Below are positions 25,412 through 33,348 of a DNA stretch of 64,000 nt, in pieces. Numbering within the stretch: position 1 is the first letter of the stretch; every line of letters begins with the position of its first letter. The notes under the pieces were generated by a model, which worked only from the letters and a program-made list of their open reading frames with translations, was not told the origin of the DNA and made no database searches. The position numbers were made by a program, and so were the translations under genes. This DNA comes from Streptomyces luteolus (lineage in GTDB: Bacteria; Actinomycetota; Actinomycetes; Streptomycetales; Streptomycetaceae): the NCBI RefSeq assembly GCF_029968015.1, contig NZ_JASCIS010000044.1:1-64000 (forward strand). The letters are read 5' to 3'.

Positions 25412-27790
25412 ATGCACCCGATCAGATCCAGCACCATGAGTGACGAGCTAGGCGCCGCCGGAGTGGGCGTCCTCTCCATCGCCGCCCGCTGCCTCGTGGG
25501 ACGGGAGCAGGAGCTCGCCGAGCTCTGCGGCAGCCTCGGCAACCCGGCGGTGCGCGTCACGACCGTCACCGGCCCGGCCGGAGTGGGCAAGAGCAGGCTC
25601 GCCGTGGCCGCGTTCGCCGAGGTGTCCCGCGCCTTCGAGGACGGCGGACGCGTCGTCGACGCCGGCGGGTTCCGCCCCGGCCAGGACCCCGAGACCGCGC
25701 TCGCCGAGGCCCTCGGCCTCGAACCCGACGCCGCCCGCCCCGCACGCACCGCCCTGCGCCGGTACTTCGAGCCCCGCCACAGCCTGCTCGTCCTGGACGG
25801 CTGCGACCGGCTGCGCCCCGCCCTCGCGCCGGTCGTCGCCCGGCTGATCAACGACTGCCCCCGGCTCACCGTCCTCGCGACCGGCCTCGAACGGCTCGGC
25901 GTGTACGGCGAGGCCCTGCTGCGGCTCGGCCCGCTCGCCCTGCCCCCCGAGGACGGCGCCGAGTCGGACCTCGCGGCCCTGCGGGAGGTCGCCTCGGTCC
26001 GCCTCTTCGTGGACCGCACCGCCGTCAGCCGGCCCCGCTTCACCCTGACCGAGGAGAACCGGGAGGCCGTCGTACGGCTGTGCCGGCGTACCGACGGACT
26101 GCCCATCGCCATCGAGTTCGCCGCCGCCCGCATGAAGATGCTCTCGCCGCAGCGGCTCCTCGACGAGCTGGCGGACGGCCTCGACGCGCTGTCCGGCACC
26201 GAGTTCGACACCCTCTCCCGGCACCGCGGCATGCGCACGGCCCTCGCCCGCGGCCTCGACGTGCTCGACCCGGCCGAGCGCGGACTGCTGCGGCGCCTCG
26301 CCGTCTTCCACCGGCCCTTCGACGTACCCACCGCCGAGTCCGTGTGGCCCGGCGACCCGGCCGACTTCCGGCGGCTGCTCGAAGCGCTCGTCGACAAGAG
26401 CCTGCTGCACACCGAGGAGCGGTCCGACGGCGAACTCGCCCTCGCCATGCTCGGCCTGACCCGGCAGTTCCTCCTCGACGAGGCGCACGCCCTGGGCGAG
26501 GCCGGCCTGCTCGGCGCGGAGCACGCCGCGTTCTGCATCCGGCTCGCCGAGAGCGCGGAGAGCGGCCTGCGCGGACCCGGCCAGGCCCGGCTGCTCGACC
26601 GGCTCGACCACTGGCGCGAGGACCTGAGCGGCGCGCTGCGGTTCCTGAGCGGCACCGGCGACCTCGCGGGCGTGGTCCGGATCGCCGCGAGCCTGCGCCT
26701 GTACTGGCAGGCGCGCGGCACCGTCCACGAGGGCATCGGCTGGCTGCGCACCGCCCTGCGCGGCGTGGGCCTCACCCTCGCCCAGCAGGCCAAGGCCCAC
26801 CTCGCACTCGGTGAACTCCTGCTGTGCACCGGCGACTTGACCGCCGCCGAGGACTGCCTCGCGATGGCCAGGGGCGCCTGCGAGGAGCTCGGCGACCACG
26901 TCGGCGTGGCGTCCAGCATGCGCCGCTCGGGACTGGTCGCCCTGCACCGCGGCGACCTCGTCGAGGCCGACCGCCGCCTGGAGGAGTGCGCGGCCGTGGC
27001 CTGGGTGGACCGCGAGGGCGAACACGCCGAGGTGCTGCGCAACCTCGCGGACGCCCGCCGCGCCGAGGGCGACGCGCACGGGGCCCGCCGGATCGCCCTG
27101 GAGGCGCTGGCGATCTTCGAGCAGCAGCAGGACGTACGCAATGTCGCGCTCACCCGCCTCGTCCTGGCCGACGCGGCCTTCGCCCTCGGGGACCAGGACG
27201 GCGCCGTCGACCTGTACCGGTCGGCCCTGCCGGACTTCGCCGCGCTCAAGCACCTGATGCTCTGCCCGCTCGGCCTGGAGAAGTTCAGCATCCTGCTGAG
27301 CCGCGCCCGCGGCCGGTCCACGGAGACCTGGCGCCGGGTGGCACGGGCCGTCGGCGCCGCCGCGGCCGTCCGGGCCGCCACCGGCTGCGTCGCACCCGCC
27401 CAGCTGCGGATGGAGATGGAAGCCGTCGCCGCCCTCACCCGGGTCCGCCTGGGCGAGGAGGACGCCGAGACCCTGGCGGCGGAGGGCGGCAACGCGGCAC
27501 CGGAGACAGCTCTCCTCGCCGTCCTGACACCCCTGGAGTGCACCGGCTCGGACCGCGACCCGGGCTCCGCCCACCCCCTCACCCCGCGGGAGCGGGAGGT
27601 GGCCGAACTGGTGGCGAGCGGGCTCACCAACCGCGAGATCGCCCGCAGGCTGGGCATCGCGGAGTGGACGGCCGTGAACCACGTACGCAAGATCATGCGC
27701 AAGCTGGCCTGCACCTCCCGCGTACAGGTGGCCAGCTGGATGTCCCGCAGAGCCGGAGCCACGGGGAGGGGGCCTGTGCGGGCGGCGTGA
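25412..27790 (+). CDS. LuxR-family ATPase regulator (LAL-like)
   Basis: A large regulator of about 792 residues. It has an N-terminal STAND ATPase with Walker A GPAGVGKSRLAVAA, Walker B-like SLLVLDGCDRL, and the LPIAIEFAAARMKML signature. A TPR-like helical middle follows. The C-terminal LuxR helix-turn-helix reads LTPREREVAELVASGLTNREIARRLG with a recognition helix TAVNHVRKIMRKL. Such proteins activate cluster promoters in response to an unknown ligand. The ATG at 25412 is favoured (GAGGGAC upstream), with 25436 also possible. It follows the isoprenoid operon, with tandem repeats directly behind it. Confidence 0.88.
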   Translation: MHPIRSSTMSDELGAAGVGVLSIAARCLVGREQELAELCGSLGNPAVRVTTVTGPAGVGKSRLAVAAFAEVSRAFEDGGRVVDAGGFRPGQDPETALAEALGLEPDAARPARTALRRYFEPRHSLLVLDGCDRLRPALAPVVARLINDCPRLTVLATGLERLGVYGEALLRLGPLALPPEDGAESDLAALREVASVRLFVDRTAVSRPRFTLTEENREAVVRLCRRTDGLPIAIEFAAARMKMLSPQRLLDELADGLDALSGTEFDTLSRHRGMRTALARGLDVLDPAERGLLRRLAVFHRPFDVPTAESVWPGDPADFRRLLEALVDKSLLHTEERSDGELALAMLGLTRQFLLDEAHALGEAGLLGAEHAAFCIRLAESAESGLRGPGQARLLDRLDHWREDLSGALRFLSGTGDLAGVVRIAASLRLYWQARGTVHEGIGWLRTALRGVGLTLAQQAKAHLALGELLLCTGDLTAAEDCLAMARGACEELGDHVGVASSMRRSGLVALHRGDLVEADRRLEECAAVAWVDREGEHAEVLRNLADARRAEGDAHGARRIALEALAIFEQQQDVRNVALTRLVLADAAFALGDQDGAVDLYRSALPDFAALKHLMLCPLGLEKFSILLSRARGRSTETWRRVARAVGAAAAVRAATGCVAPAQLRMEMEAVAALTRVRLGEEDAETLAAEGGNAAPETALLAVLTPLECTGSDRDPGSAHPLTPREREVAELVASGLTNREIARRLGIAEWTAVNHVRKIMRKLACTSRVQVASWMSRRAGATGRGPVRAA

Positions 27791-27807
27791 GGGGGGTTCC
27801 CGTACGC

Positions 27808-27906
27808 GGAAGCTGTTCACCCGGAACGGTCGGTTCCCCGTACGTCGAAGCCGTTCACCCGGCACGTTCCGGTGCACCTCGGCGCCGAAGCCGTTCACCC
27901 GGCACG
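27808..27906 (+). repeat. Three tandem about 39-bp repeats after the LuxR gene
   Basis: A 21-bp core, consensus SGAAGCYGTTCACCCGGMACG, occurs at 27808-27828, 27846-27866 and 27886-27906. The first two are also preceded by GTTCCC(C)GTACG. Spacing is 38-40 bp. It sits between two genes that converge. It could be a regulator-binding array or a recombination scar. Confidence 0.85.
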
Positions 27907-27970
27907 TGCCGCTTGCCCCCCTTTCCCACCCACCCGCCCCCACCTACGAGTTGGGCACCCACACCCGCAG

Positions 27971-29101
27971 TCAGAAGGTGAGCACGCGTTTTCCGGGAAC
28001 GTCGAGCCACAGCACATGCCGGTCCCGGACGACAGTGATCCCGTAGCGGGTGAAGTGGGGCTGCCCGTCGGCGCGCCACCGCGCGTACGCCTCGATTGCC
28101 TCCGCCCACAGGTTGCGTGGGCCCCACCACGTCACCGCCCCCTCGTCGCGCCAGTCGGCGATGTTCAGGACGGTGACCGAGCCGTGCCGGTCCCACAGTT
28201 GAGCGAGGCGCCGGCCGTCGTCGTCGGTGCGTACGTCCATGCCGATGCCCGGCAGGGCCAGGCTCAGGGCGAAGGTCTGCCCCCAGCCCCGGCCGATGAC
28301 CTGCTCGGGGTCGATGGGGCTGCGATGCGTCTCGTAGGCGTCGGGGAGACGGCTGACGTCGACCGGGGCGGGACGATGCGCCCGCAGCAGCATGTACGAG
28401 GCCGAGCCGGCGAACCGGCCGTGCAGGCAGTTCGCGTACCCGTCGAGGACGAGGAGCGCGCCGCCGTGCACGAGGGCGGTGGTGTAGGGGGCGACGACGA
28501 CGGCGCCGTGCGAGGCCTGCGCTCGCCAGGCGTCCGGCAGGTGGGTGTGGACGGCGGCCGTGGAGATGATCCGGTCGTACGGGCCCTCGGGCACCGTCGT
28601 GGTCGCGTCGCCGAGGACCAGGTGCACCGGTGTGGGGGAGAGGTTCTTCCGGGCCTGCTCGTACAGCCGGGGGTCGACCTCGACGGTCGTGACCTGCGAG
28701 GTGCGGTGGGCGAGCAGAGCGGTGTGGTAGCCGGACCCGGTTCCGATCTCCAACACCCGGTGACCGCCTCGCAGATCGAGGTGGTGCAGCTTCTCCAGGA
28801 CGATGTCGAGGGCCGATACCGACGAGGTGAAGTCGCCCCCGCCCGGGTGGTCGAGTGGGGTGGCGCCGTCGTCGAGCTGGGTCACGACCGAGGTGTGCGG
28901 GTCCCAAACGGCCGCGGCCCACGCCTCCGGCTCTTCGGTGCGGTCGATGGTGCGTCCGCTGTCGCTGTCACCGGGGAGGCGGATGCGGTCAGGGACGAAC
29001 CGGGTGCGGTCGGTGCGATCGAAGGCGTCCGCGATCCACCGTTCCCTCAGCAGGCCCATCGTGTGAAGGGTGGCACGGCAGTCCGCGCGCGGGTCGCTCA
29101 C
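27971..29101 (-). CDS. PIMT-like O-methyltransferase (second, intact)
   Basis: A 376-residue protein-L-isoaspartate O-methyltransferase homologue. The SAM-binding motif I, VLEIGTGSGYHTALL, is near residues 116-130. PIMT-like SVVTQLDDG and TSSVSALDIVLEKL precede it. A long C-terminal domain ends YGITVVRDRHVLWLDVPGKR. It is the paralogue of the damaged methyltransferase at 10249-11210. Cellular PIMTs are about 210 residues, so this belongs to the longer class that modifies RiPP precursors by methylating Asp and letting it cyclise to aspartimide. The GTG start overlaps the stop of a 31-residue peptide gene (GTGA). No ATP-grasp, LanB/C or lasso genes are near. Confidence 0.85.
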   Translation of the reverse strand: MSDPRADCRATLHTMGLLRERWIADAFDRTDRTRFVPDRIRLPGDSDSGRTIDRTEEPEAWAAAVWDPHTSVVTQLDDGATPLDHPGGGDFTSSVSALDIVLEKLHHLDLRGGHRVLEIGTGSGYHTALLAHRTSQVTTVEVDPRLYEQARKNLSPTPVHLVLGDATTTVPEGPYDRIISTAAVHTHLPDAWRAQASHGAVVVAPYTTALVHGGALLVLDGYANCLHGRFAGSASYMLLRAHRPAPVDVSRLPDAYETHRSPIDPEQVIGRGWGQTFALSLALPGIGMDVRTDDDGRRLAQLWDRHGSVTVLNIADWRDEGAVTWWGPRNLWAEAIEAYARWRADGQPHFTRYGITVVRDRHVLWLDVPGKRVLTF

Positions 29102-29193
29102 GAGGTCCGGCCGCCGTTGCCGTCCGGTGACGGCGGGGTCGGGGGCGGTGTCCAGGGCTTGATGGGGGCGGGCTTGCCTCCGTGCTTACCCAT
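29098..29193 (-). CDS. 31-residue Pro-rich peptide, candidate RiPP precursor
   Basis: A small ORF with a strong Shine-Dalgarno (GAAAGGGAAC) before its ATG and a TGA that overlaps the methyltransferase GTG. The peptide starts MGKHGGKPAPIKPW, continues with a Pro/Thr-rich stretch, and ends SPDGNGGRTS. Asp24-Gly25 is the most aspartimide-prone dipeptide possible, and Asn26-Gly27 follows it. It has no Cys, and Ser/Thr are few. Translational coupling to a PIMT-like enzyme suggests that this is the substrate. Short length and lack of recognised homologues keep confidence moderate. Confidence 0.6.
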   Translation of the reverse strand: MGKHGGKPAPIKPWTPPPTPPSPDGNGGRTS

Positions 29194-29257
29194 GGGCTTG
29201 TTCCCTTTCGTTGAGTACGTACGATCCGTCCGGGGGCGTCGAGACGAGCACAGCGCG

Positions 29258-29623
29258 TCAGTCGGCGGCCGTCGCGCTCTGGTCGGGACGGCGGGTCTGG
29301 GCGATGCCCAGGTACCGCTGGTTGAGGCGGGCGAGTTGCCGCAGGTGCTCGGCCTGCACGGCGCGGGGCTGGTCGGGCCCCGGCCGCCGGGCGAGGAGCT
29401 GCTGTGCGTCGCGGCGCAATTCCTCGTCCTGCCGGGCCCGCGTCTCGATCGTCTCGGTGAACGCCCTCAGGTACACGGACAGTTCGCGGATCTGGGCGCG
29501 CATCACATCGTGCTGCGGCATGTAACCGGCCGGGTGCGCGGCCTGTGCGATGTCGACGAGGCGCCGCAGTCCGTCCAGACCAGGTGTCTCGGTGTGCTGA
29601 AGGTGCTCGGTGTCCAGGCTCAT
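29258..29623 (-). CDS. Hypothetical helical protein of the second PIMT locus
   Basis: A 121-residue protein predicted to be largely helical and charged: RAQIRELSVYLRAFTETIET, then RQDEELRRDAQQLLARRPG and LRQLARLNQRYLGIA. It has no signal peptide or membrane segment. I do not recognise it. It is first in the leftward unit, 64 nt before the 31-residue peptide gene, and divergent from the XRE regulator. It could be a peptide-binding partner or a structural protein. The ATG at 29623 was preferred because the frame upstream runs into the intergenic region. Confidence 0.6.
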   Translation of the reverse strand: MSLDTEHLQHTETPGLDGLRRLVDIAQAAHPAGYMPQHDVMRAQIRELSVYLRAFTETIETRARQDEELRRDAQQLLARRPGPDQPRAVQAEHLRQLARLNQRYLGIAQTRRPDQSATAAD

Positions 29624-29754
29624 CGTCTGCTGCCTGCCTCGCGGGGGAGAGCGGTCGGTGTGCTGCGTCCAGTACAAGCCCGGACATGGGCCGGGGGCGA
29701 TGAAAATCCGGGGGTCGGCTGGTCGTGACCGACCGGAAAATTTGACCCTCGCGA

Positions 29755-29784
29755 AAGACCGGACCAGCCGGGCGCGGCTACCTT
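29755..29784 (+). promoter_or_regulatory. Putative leaderless promoter of the XRE regulator
   Basis: A -10 box TACCTT (29779-29784) ends 7 nt before the GTG start, and no ribosome binding site is present. The -35 region is weak (AGACCG around 29756). The geometry matches that of the toxin-antitoxin promoter at 7664-7692. Confidence 0.4.
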
Positions 29785-29790
29785 GAGCGT

Positions 29791-31062
29791 GTGACGGCCA
29801 AGGATCTGCGTGCGCTGTTGAAAGAACTCGGCATGACTCATGAGGAGTTGGCCGACGCGATGAACGATGCGATCGAGTCGCTCACCGGTACTCGCGGCAA
29901 GGTGTCCGCCCGCACGGTTCACAACTTGGTGAGTGGCAAGACACGTTGGCCGCACACGAAACAGCGCATGGCGTTGGAGATCGTGACCGGGCGTACAGCC
30001 GTTGAGCTGGGCTTCACCCCCCGCGCCAAGCGGCCCGAACACGATGATCAGGAGAGTGCTGTGCTGCGCCGTACCTTCGGCACCGCCACCGTGGCCCTGG
30101 CCCTGAGCGCCGCACCGGTATCCGCTGCGACGCGGCGTCGTGTCGGGTCCGGCGATGTGCAGCGCCTGCACGCCAAGTTCGCCGACATCATCGCCAGGGA
30201 CCACCACCAGGGAGGCCGGGCGACCATTGAGGCGCAGGCCGTCGGACTGGCCGGGGAGGCGATCGGGCTGCTCCAGGGCGGCAGCGCGAGCCAGCGCGTT
30301 CAGGACGCCGTATACGCCACGGCGGCGTCGTTCACGTCATCGGCGATGTGGGCCGCAATCGACGGGCGGCGGTTCGATTCCGCGCAGCGTCATTTCGACC
30401 GGGCCACGACGCTAGCGGGGATGTCCGGTGACCTGGCGATCCAGTTCCGGATCTGGTCGCATGCCGGGTCGCTGTACCGGCACCTCGGACGGCCGGTGGA
30501 CGCGTTGGCCGCCAACGACGCCGCCCGCAGGTTGCCGATCGCGCGCCGCGACCCGTTGTTCGCCGCGCTGGGGCACGCCCGGCACGCGGCCATCCACGGC
30601 ATCCGCGGGGACCTCGCCGCGATCCGCCGCTGCCTCAGCCTCGCCGAGGACGCCTTCGACCGCGCGCACGGCCACAACTTGGACGAGCCGCGCCCGGTAT
30701 GGATGCGGGCCTTCTTCGACCGGGCCGAACTCCACAGCCTTGCCACCGCCGCGCACCTGGCGGCACGGGACTTCGCGACAGCCGAAGCCCACGCCCATCG
30801 CAGCCTCGCAGCCCTGCGCCCCAGCCTGACGCGTACGCGGGCGATCACCACCGCGCGGCTGGCGAGCGCCCAACTCGGGCAGGGCGACGTCTCCCCTGCC
30901 GTGCGGACGGCTATGTCCGTCCCGTTCGAGTCCACCGGCCACCCGCGTGTGGCCGGGATGCTGACCGCCTTCGAGCGCGCGCTGAACGAGATCGCCCCGC
31001 ACAGCGCTCCCGCCCGCGCATGGGCGACGTACGCTGACGATCGACTCCGGAGGACACCTTGA
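29791..31062 (+). CDS. XRE-type regulator with TPR-like domain
   Basis: A 423-residue regulator. The N-terminal helix-turn-helix has MTHEELADAMNDAIESLTG and KVSARTVHNLVSGKTRWPH. After a linker with a TAT-like hydrophobic patch (RRTFGTATVALALSAAPVSAA), the remaining about 300 residues are helical repeats (HFDRATTLAGMSGDLAIQFR and similar). It has the same architecture as the regulator beside the graspetide operon (13316-14584). It is divergent from the PIMT/peptide unit, so it is the likely local regulator, and it overlaps the next acetyltransferase gene by TTGA. GTG start, probably leaderless. Confidence 0.82.
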   Translation: MTAKDLRALLKELGMTHEELADAMNDAIESLTGTRGKVSARTVHNLVSGKTRWPHTKQRMALEIVTGRTAVELGFTPRAKRPEHDDQESAVLRRTFGTATVALALSAAPVSAATRRRVGSGDVQRLHAKFADIIARDHHQGGRATIEAQAVGLAGEAIGLLQGGSASQRVQDAVYATAASFTSSAMWAAIDGRRFDSAQRHFDRATTLAGMSGDLAIQFRIWSHAGSLYRHLGRPVDALAANDAARRLPIARRDPLFAALGHARHAAIHGIRGDLAAIRRCLSLAEDAFDRAHGHNLDEPRPVWMRAFFDRAELHSLATAAHLAARDFATAEAHAHRSLAALRPSLTRTRAITTARLASAQLGQGDVSPAVRTAMSVPFESTGHPRVAGMLTAFERALNEIAPHSAPARAWATYADDRLRRTP

Positions 31063-31598
31063 CCGAGCTGCGCCGTGCCCGCGACATCGACGCCGTGTGG
31101 AGCGTGCTGATCGACGTCTACGCCGAGGTCCGAAAAGATCAGCTGCACGATCCGCACTACTCGGTGGAGCGCTACGCAGAACGCCTCGCCCGGCACGGAA
31201 GCGAGGCAGGCTGGGAGACGGTCATCGCCTACGAAGACGGTGCGCCGGTCGGCTACGGGTACGTCAACAGCCTCACGCCCGACGACAGATGGTGGAAGCG
31301 CACCACCCCCGCCCCCGCCGCCGACGTGACCGGCACACCGACGGTCGCGGTCAAGGAAATGGTGGTCATCGAGCGGTTCCGCCGCCGAGGCATCGCCAAG
31401 CTCATCCACGACCGCCTCCTCGCCGGCCGCGACGAGACGTCCGTGACCCTCATGGTGTCGCCCGCGAACGAGAACGGCCGCGTACAAGCCCTCTACGCAC
31501 GGTGGGGCTACCAGGTCATCGGCCGCTCCCAGCCCTCGCCGGACTCGCCCCCGCTCACCGTCATGCTCCGCCCACTCGACTCCGGTAACGACAAGTGA
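31059..31598 (+). CDS. GNAT-family N-acetyltransferase
   Basis: A 179-residue GNAT. The acetyl-CoA loop follows strand 4 in KEMVVIERFRRRGIAKLIHD (about residues 105-124). The C terminus has NGRVQALYARWGYQVIGRSQ with the conserved Tyr. The TTG start lies inside the regulator stop, with CGGAGGAC upstream, so it is translationally coupled to the XRE regulator. The acceptor is unknown. It resembles the two GNATs that follow (31598 and 32578), which share the VQALYxxWGY block, indicating local gene amplification. Confidence 0.88.
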   Translation: MTELRRARDIDAVWSVLIDVYAEVRKDQLHDPHYSVERYAERLARHGSEAGWETVIAYEDGAPVGYGYVNSLTPDDRWWKRTTPAPAADVTGTPTVAVKEMVVIERFRRRGIAKLIHDRLLAGRDETSVTLMVSPANENGRVQALYARWGYQVIGRSQPSPDSPPLTVMLRPLDSGNDK

Positions 31599-32155
31599 TG
31601 AGCCTCGAACTGCGCACCCACGGACCCCAGGACGCCAGAGAGCTGCGCACGCTGCTCCTTGACGTCCACGACGGCTGCTACGAGGGAGAGGAGGACCCGT
31701 TCCACGCGCGCGAGCGGTTCGCCTGGTTCGTCGATCACTGGTCCGCCAACCCCGGCTTCGTGTGCGTGATCGGCTACGACAGCGGGGAGCCGGTGGGCTT
31801 CGCCTACGGCGCGCCCCTCGCGGCAGGGTCCCCCTGGTGGGCCAAGGTCGAAGGCCTGGACGACGACTTCAGGACTGAGACCGGGAAGCGCACGTTCGCC
31901 GTGTCCGAGGTCATGGTGCTCCCGAAGTGGCGAGGCCAGAGCATCTCCCACACCCTGCACGAAGCGCTCCTCGACGGCAGGCCCGAACAGCGGTCGACGC
32001 TCCTTGTCGACCGGGACCACCCCAAGGTGCAGGCCCTGTACGAGTCATGGGGCTACGCAAAGGTCGGTGAGACCCAGCCGTTCAACGACGCGCCGGTGTA
32101 CGCCGCGATGCTGCGCCCGCTGGGCGGACACACGGTCCCCCGACAACTCGCCTGA
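31598..32155 (+). CDS. GNAT-family N-acetyltransferase
   Basis: A 185-residue GNAT with the signature SEVMVLPKWRGQSISHTLHEALL and C-terminal KVQALYESWGYAKVGETQPF. ATG overlaps the upstream GNAT stop. The N-terminal RELRTLLLDVHDGCYEGEED and PFHARERFAWFVDHWSANPG closely match the opposite-strand gene at 32578-33090 (VRTMLLDIHDEAY, PFHSRARFSYFLDLWS). The two are inverted paralogues flanking cutA. Substrate is unknown. Confidence 0.87.
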   Translation: MSLELRTHGPQDARELRTLLLDVHDGCYEGEEDPFHARERFAWFVDHWSANPGFVCVIGYDSGEPVGFAYGAPLAAGSPWWAKVEGLDDDFRTETGKRTFAVSEVMVLPKWRGQSISHTLHEALLDGRPEQRSTLLVDRDHPKVQALYESWGYAKVGETQPFNDAPVYAAMLRPLGGHTVPRQLA

Positions 32156-32209
32156 TGTCCCAAAGGATTCACCACGGTGCACCCAAGCCACCGGAACGAG
32201 GAATACGGC

Positions 32210-32536
32210 ATGGACAGGAACCAGTACATCGAGGTCGCCACCGCCACTGAGACGCGTGACCAGGCCGATGCCCTGGCACGCGTCCTTGTGCAGTCTCGCC
32301 TCGCTGCCGGGGCCCAGGTCATCGGCCCGATCGGTGCAGCGTTCTGGCACGACGGCGAGTTCGGCACCGGTGAGGAGTACCGCCTCGTACTCAAGTCGCG
32401 GGGCGACAAGTACGAAGCGCTGGAGCGGGGACTGATCGAGCACCACCCGTGGGCCAACCCGGAGATCACCGCGACGGAACTCCTTGCCGCCTCCGAGGGA
32501 TTCCGAAACTGGATGGACAAGACCTTGGCGGGCTAG
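32210..32536 (+). CDS. cutA: CutA-like divalent-cation tolerance protein
   Basis: A 108-residue CutA1-family protein, a small trimeric ferredoxin-like fold implicated in metal tolerance. Recognisable parts are YIEVATATETRDQADALARV, LVQSRLAAGAQVIGPI and FWHDGEFGTGEEYRLVLKSR, ending with HPWANPEITATEL. The cysteine of the typical AACVN segment is replaced by AAGAQ. ATG is preceded by ACGAGGAAT. It sits between inverted GNAT paralogues. Its role here is unclear. Confidence 0.85.
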   Translation: MDRNQYIEVATATETRDQADALARVLVQSRLAAGAQVIGPIGAAFWHDGEFGTGEEYRLVLKSRGDKYEALERGLIEHHPWANPEITATELLAASEGFRNWMDKTLAG

Positions 32537-32577
32537 AACCCGGCCTTGACCAGGACTCTCTCCAGAACCGGCACCGC

Positions 32578-33090
32578 TCACCGGTGCAGCGGCTTGGCCA
32601 TCACCGCATAGAGCGGCGCATCCGGCGACGGCTCGGATTCGCCGACCTTCTCGTAGCCCCACTGCACGTAGAGTGCCTGCACTTTCGGATGGCGCGCCTC
32701 GACCTGGAGCGACACGGACCGTGCGCCCTCGACCTCGGCCAAGAGGGCGTCGTGGATCTGGCGGGCCCGGCCTGTTCCCCGCCACTTCGGTACGACCATC
32801 AGCTCGGAGAGGGCGAAGATCGGGCCGCGCACATGCCGCGGACGGGTGCTGCCCAGCCACCAGCCGCCTGGCTTGAACTTCGAGCCGTAGGCGTAGCCGA
32901 CAGGGCAGCCATTCTCCCATCCCGAAATACAGAGCCAATCCTCACGCTTGGACCACAGGTCGAGGAAGTAGGAGAACCGGGCCCGGGAGTGGAAGGGATC
33001 CGAGTCGTCCGCGTATGCCTCGTCGTGGATGTCCAGGAGCATCGTGCGCACATCCTTGGCGTCGGCGTGGGTGTAGAGCTTCAGGTCCAC
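32578..33090 (-). CDS. GNAT-family N-acetyltransferase (inverted paralogue)
   Basis: A 170-residue GNAT with the CoA-binding SELMVVPKWRGTGRARQIHD and KVQALYVQWGYEKVGESEPS. It is a close paralogue of the 31598-32155 gene but on the other strand. GTG start with GGAGTCAGC upstream. Its presence gives three related acetyltransferases within 2.1 kb. The substrate is unknown; self-protection against a peptide product of the adjacent locus is speculation. Confidence 0.87.
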   Translation of the reverse strand: MDLKLYTHADAKDVRTMLLDIHDEAYADDSDPFHSRARFSYFLDLWSKREDWLCISGWENGCPVGYAYGSKFKPGGWWLGSTRPRHVRGPIFALSELMVVPKWRGTGRARQIHDALLAEVEGARSVSLQVEARHPKVQALYVQWGYEKVGESEPSPDAPLYAVMAKPLHR

Positions 33091-33229
33091 GATGCTGACT
33101 CCTCAAGCCATGCGGTGACGGCAGGTGCCCTCGTTCCTGTGGCGACGAGAGATGTCCGTACGGAACGCAGGGTATTGGCCGTACGCCGTGACCCCGCCGC
33201 CAAGCGGCAAGGTCCAGCCGATCGCCCGC

Positions 33230-33289
33230 ATGCCGAAGTCTGTACTGGTACTCGGCGGATCTCACTTCCTCGGCCGCGCGGTGGTAAGG
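33230..33289 (+). pseudogene. Remnant of an NAD-dependent epimerase gene
   Basis: About 20 codons reading MPKSVLVLGGSHFLGRAVVR have the exact N terminus of an NAD-dependent epimerase/dehydratase (GGxxFLGRAVV fold start). The match ends abruptly and the frame becomes unrelated and stops. It lies in the 258-bp gap between the GNAT and UbiA genes, marking a deletion or insertion junction. Confidence 0.55.
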
Positions 33290-33348
33290 GCGGGCACCGG
33301 GTGGACCCAGTCCGCCCGGTGCCCCTCAGAACACAGCGCCGCACGGCC

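Noticed and set aside
25204..27943. Long minus-strand ORFs opposite the LuxR gene
   Set aside because: Composition is Ser/Arg-rich shadow, and the plus strand has complete ATPase and HTH motifs.
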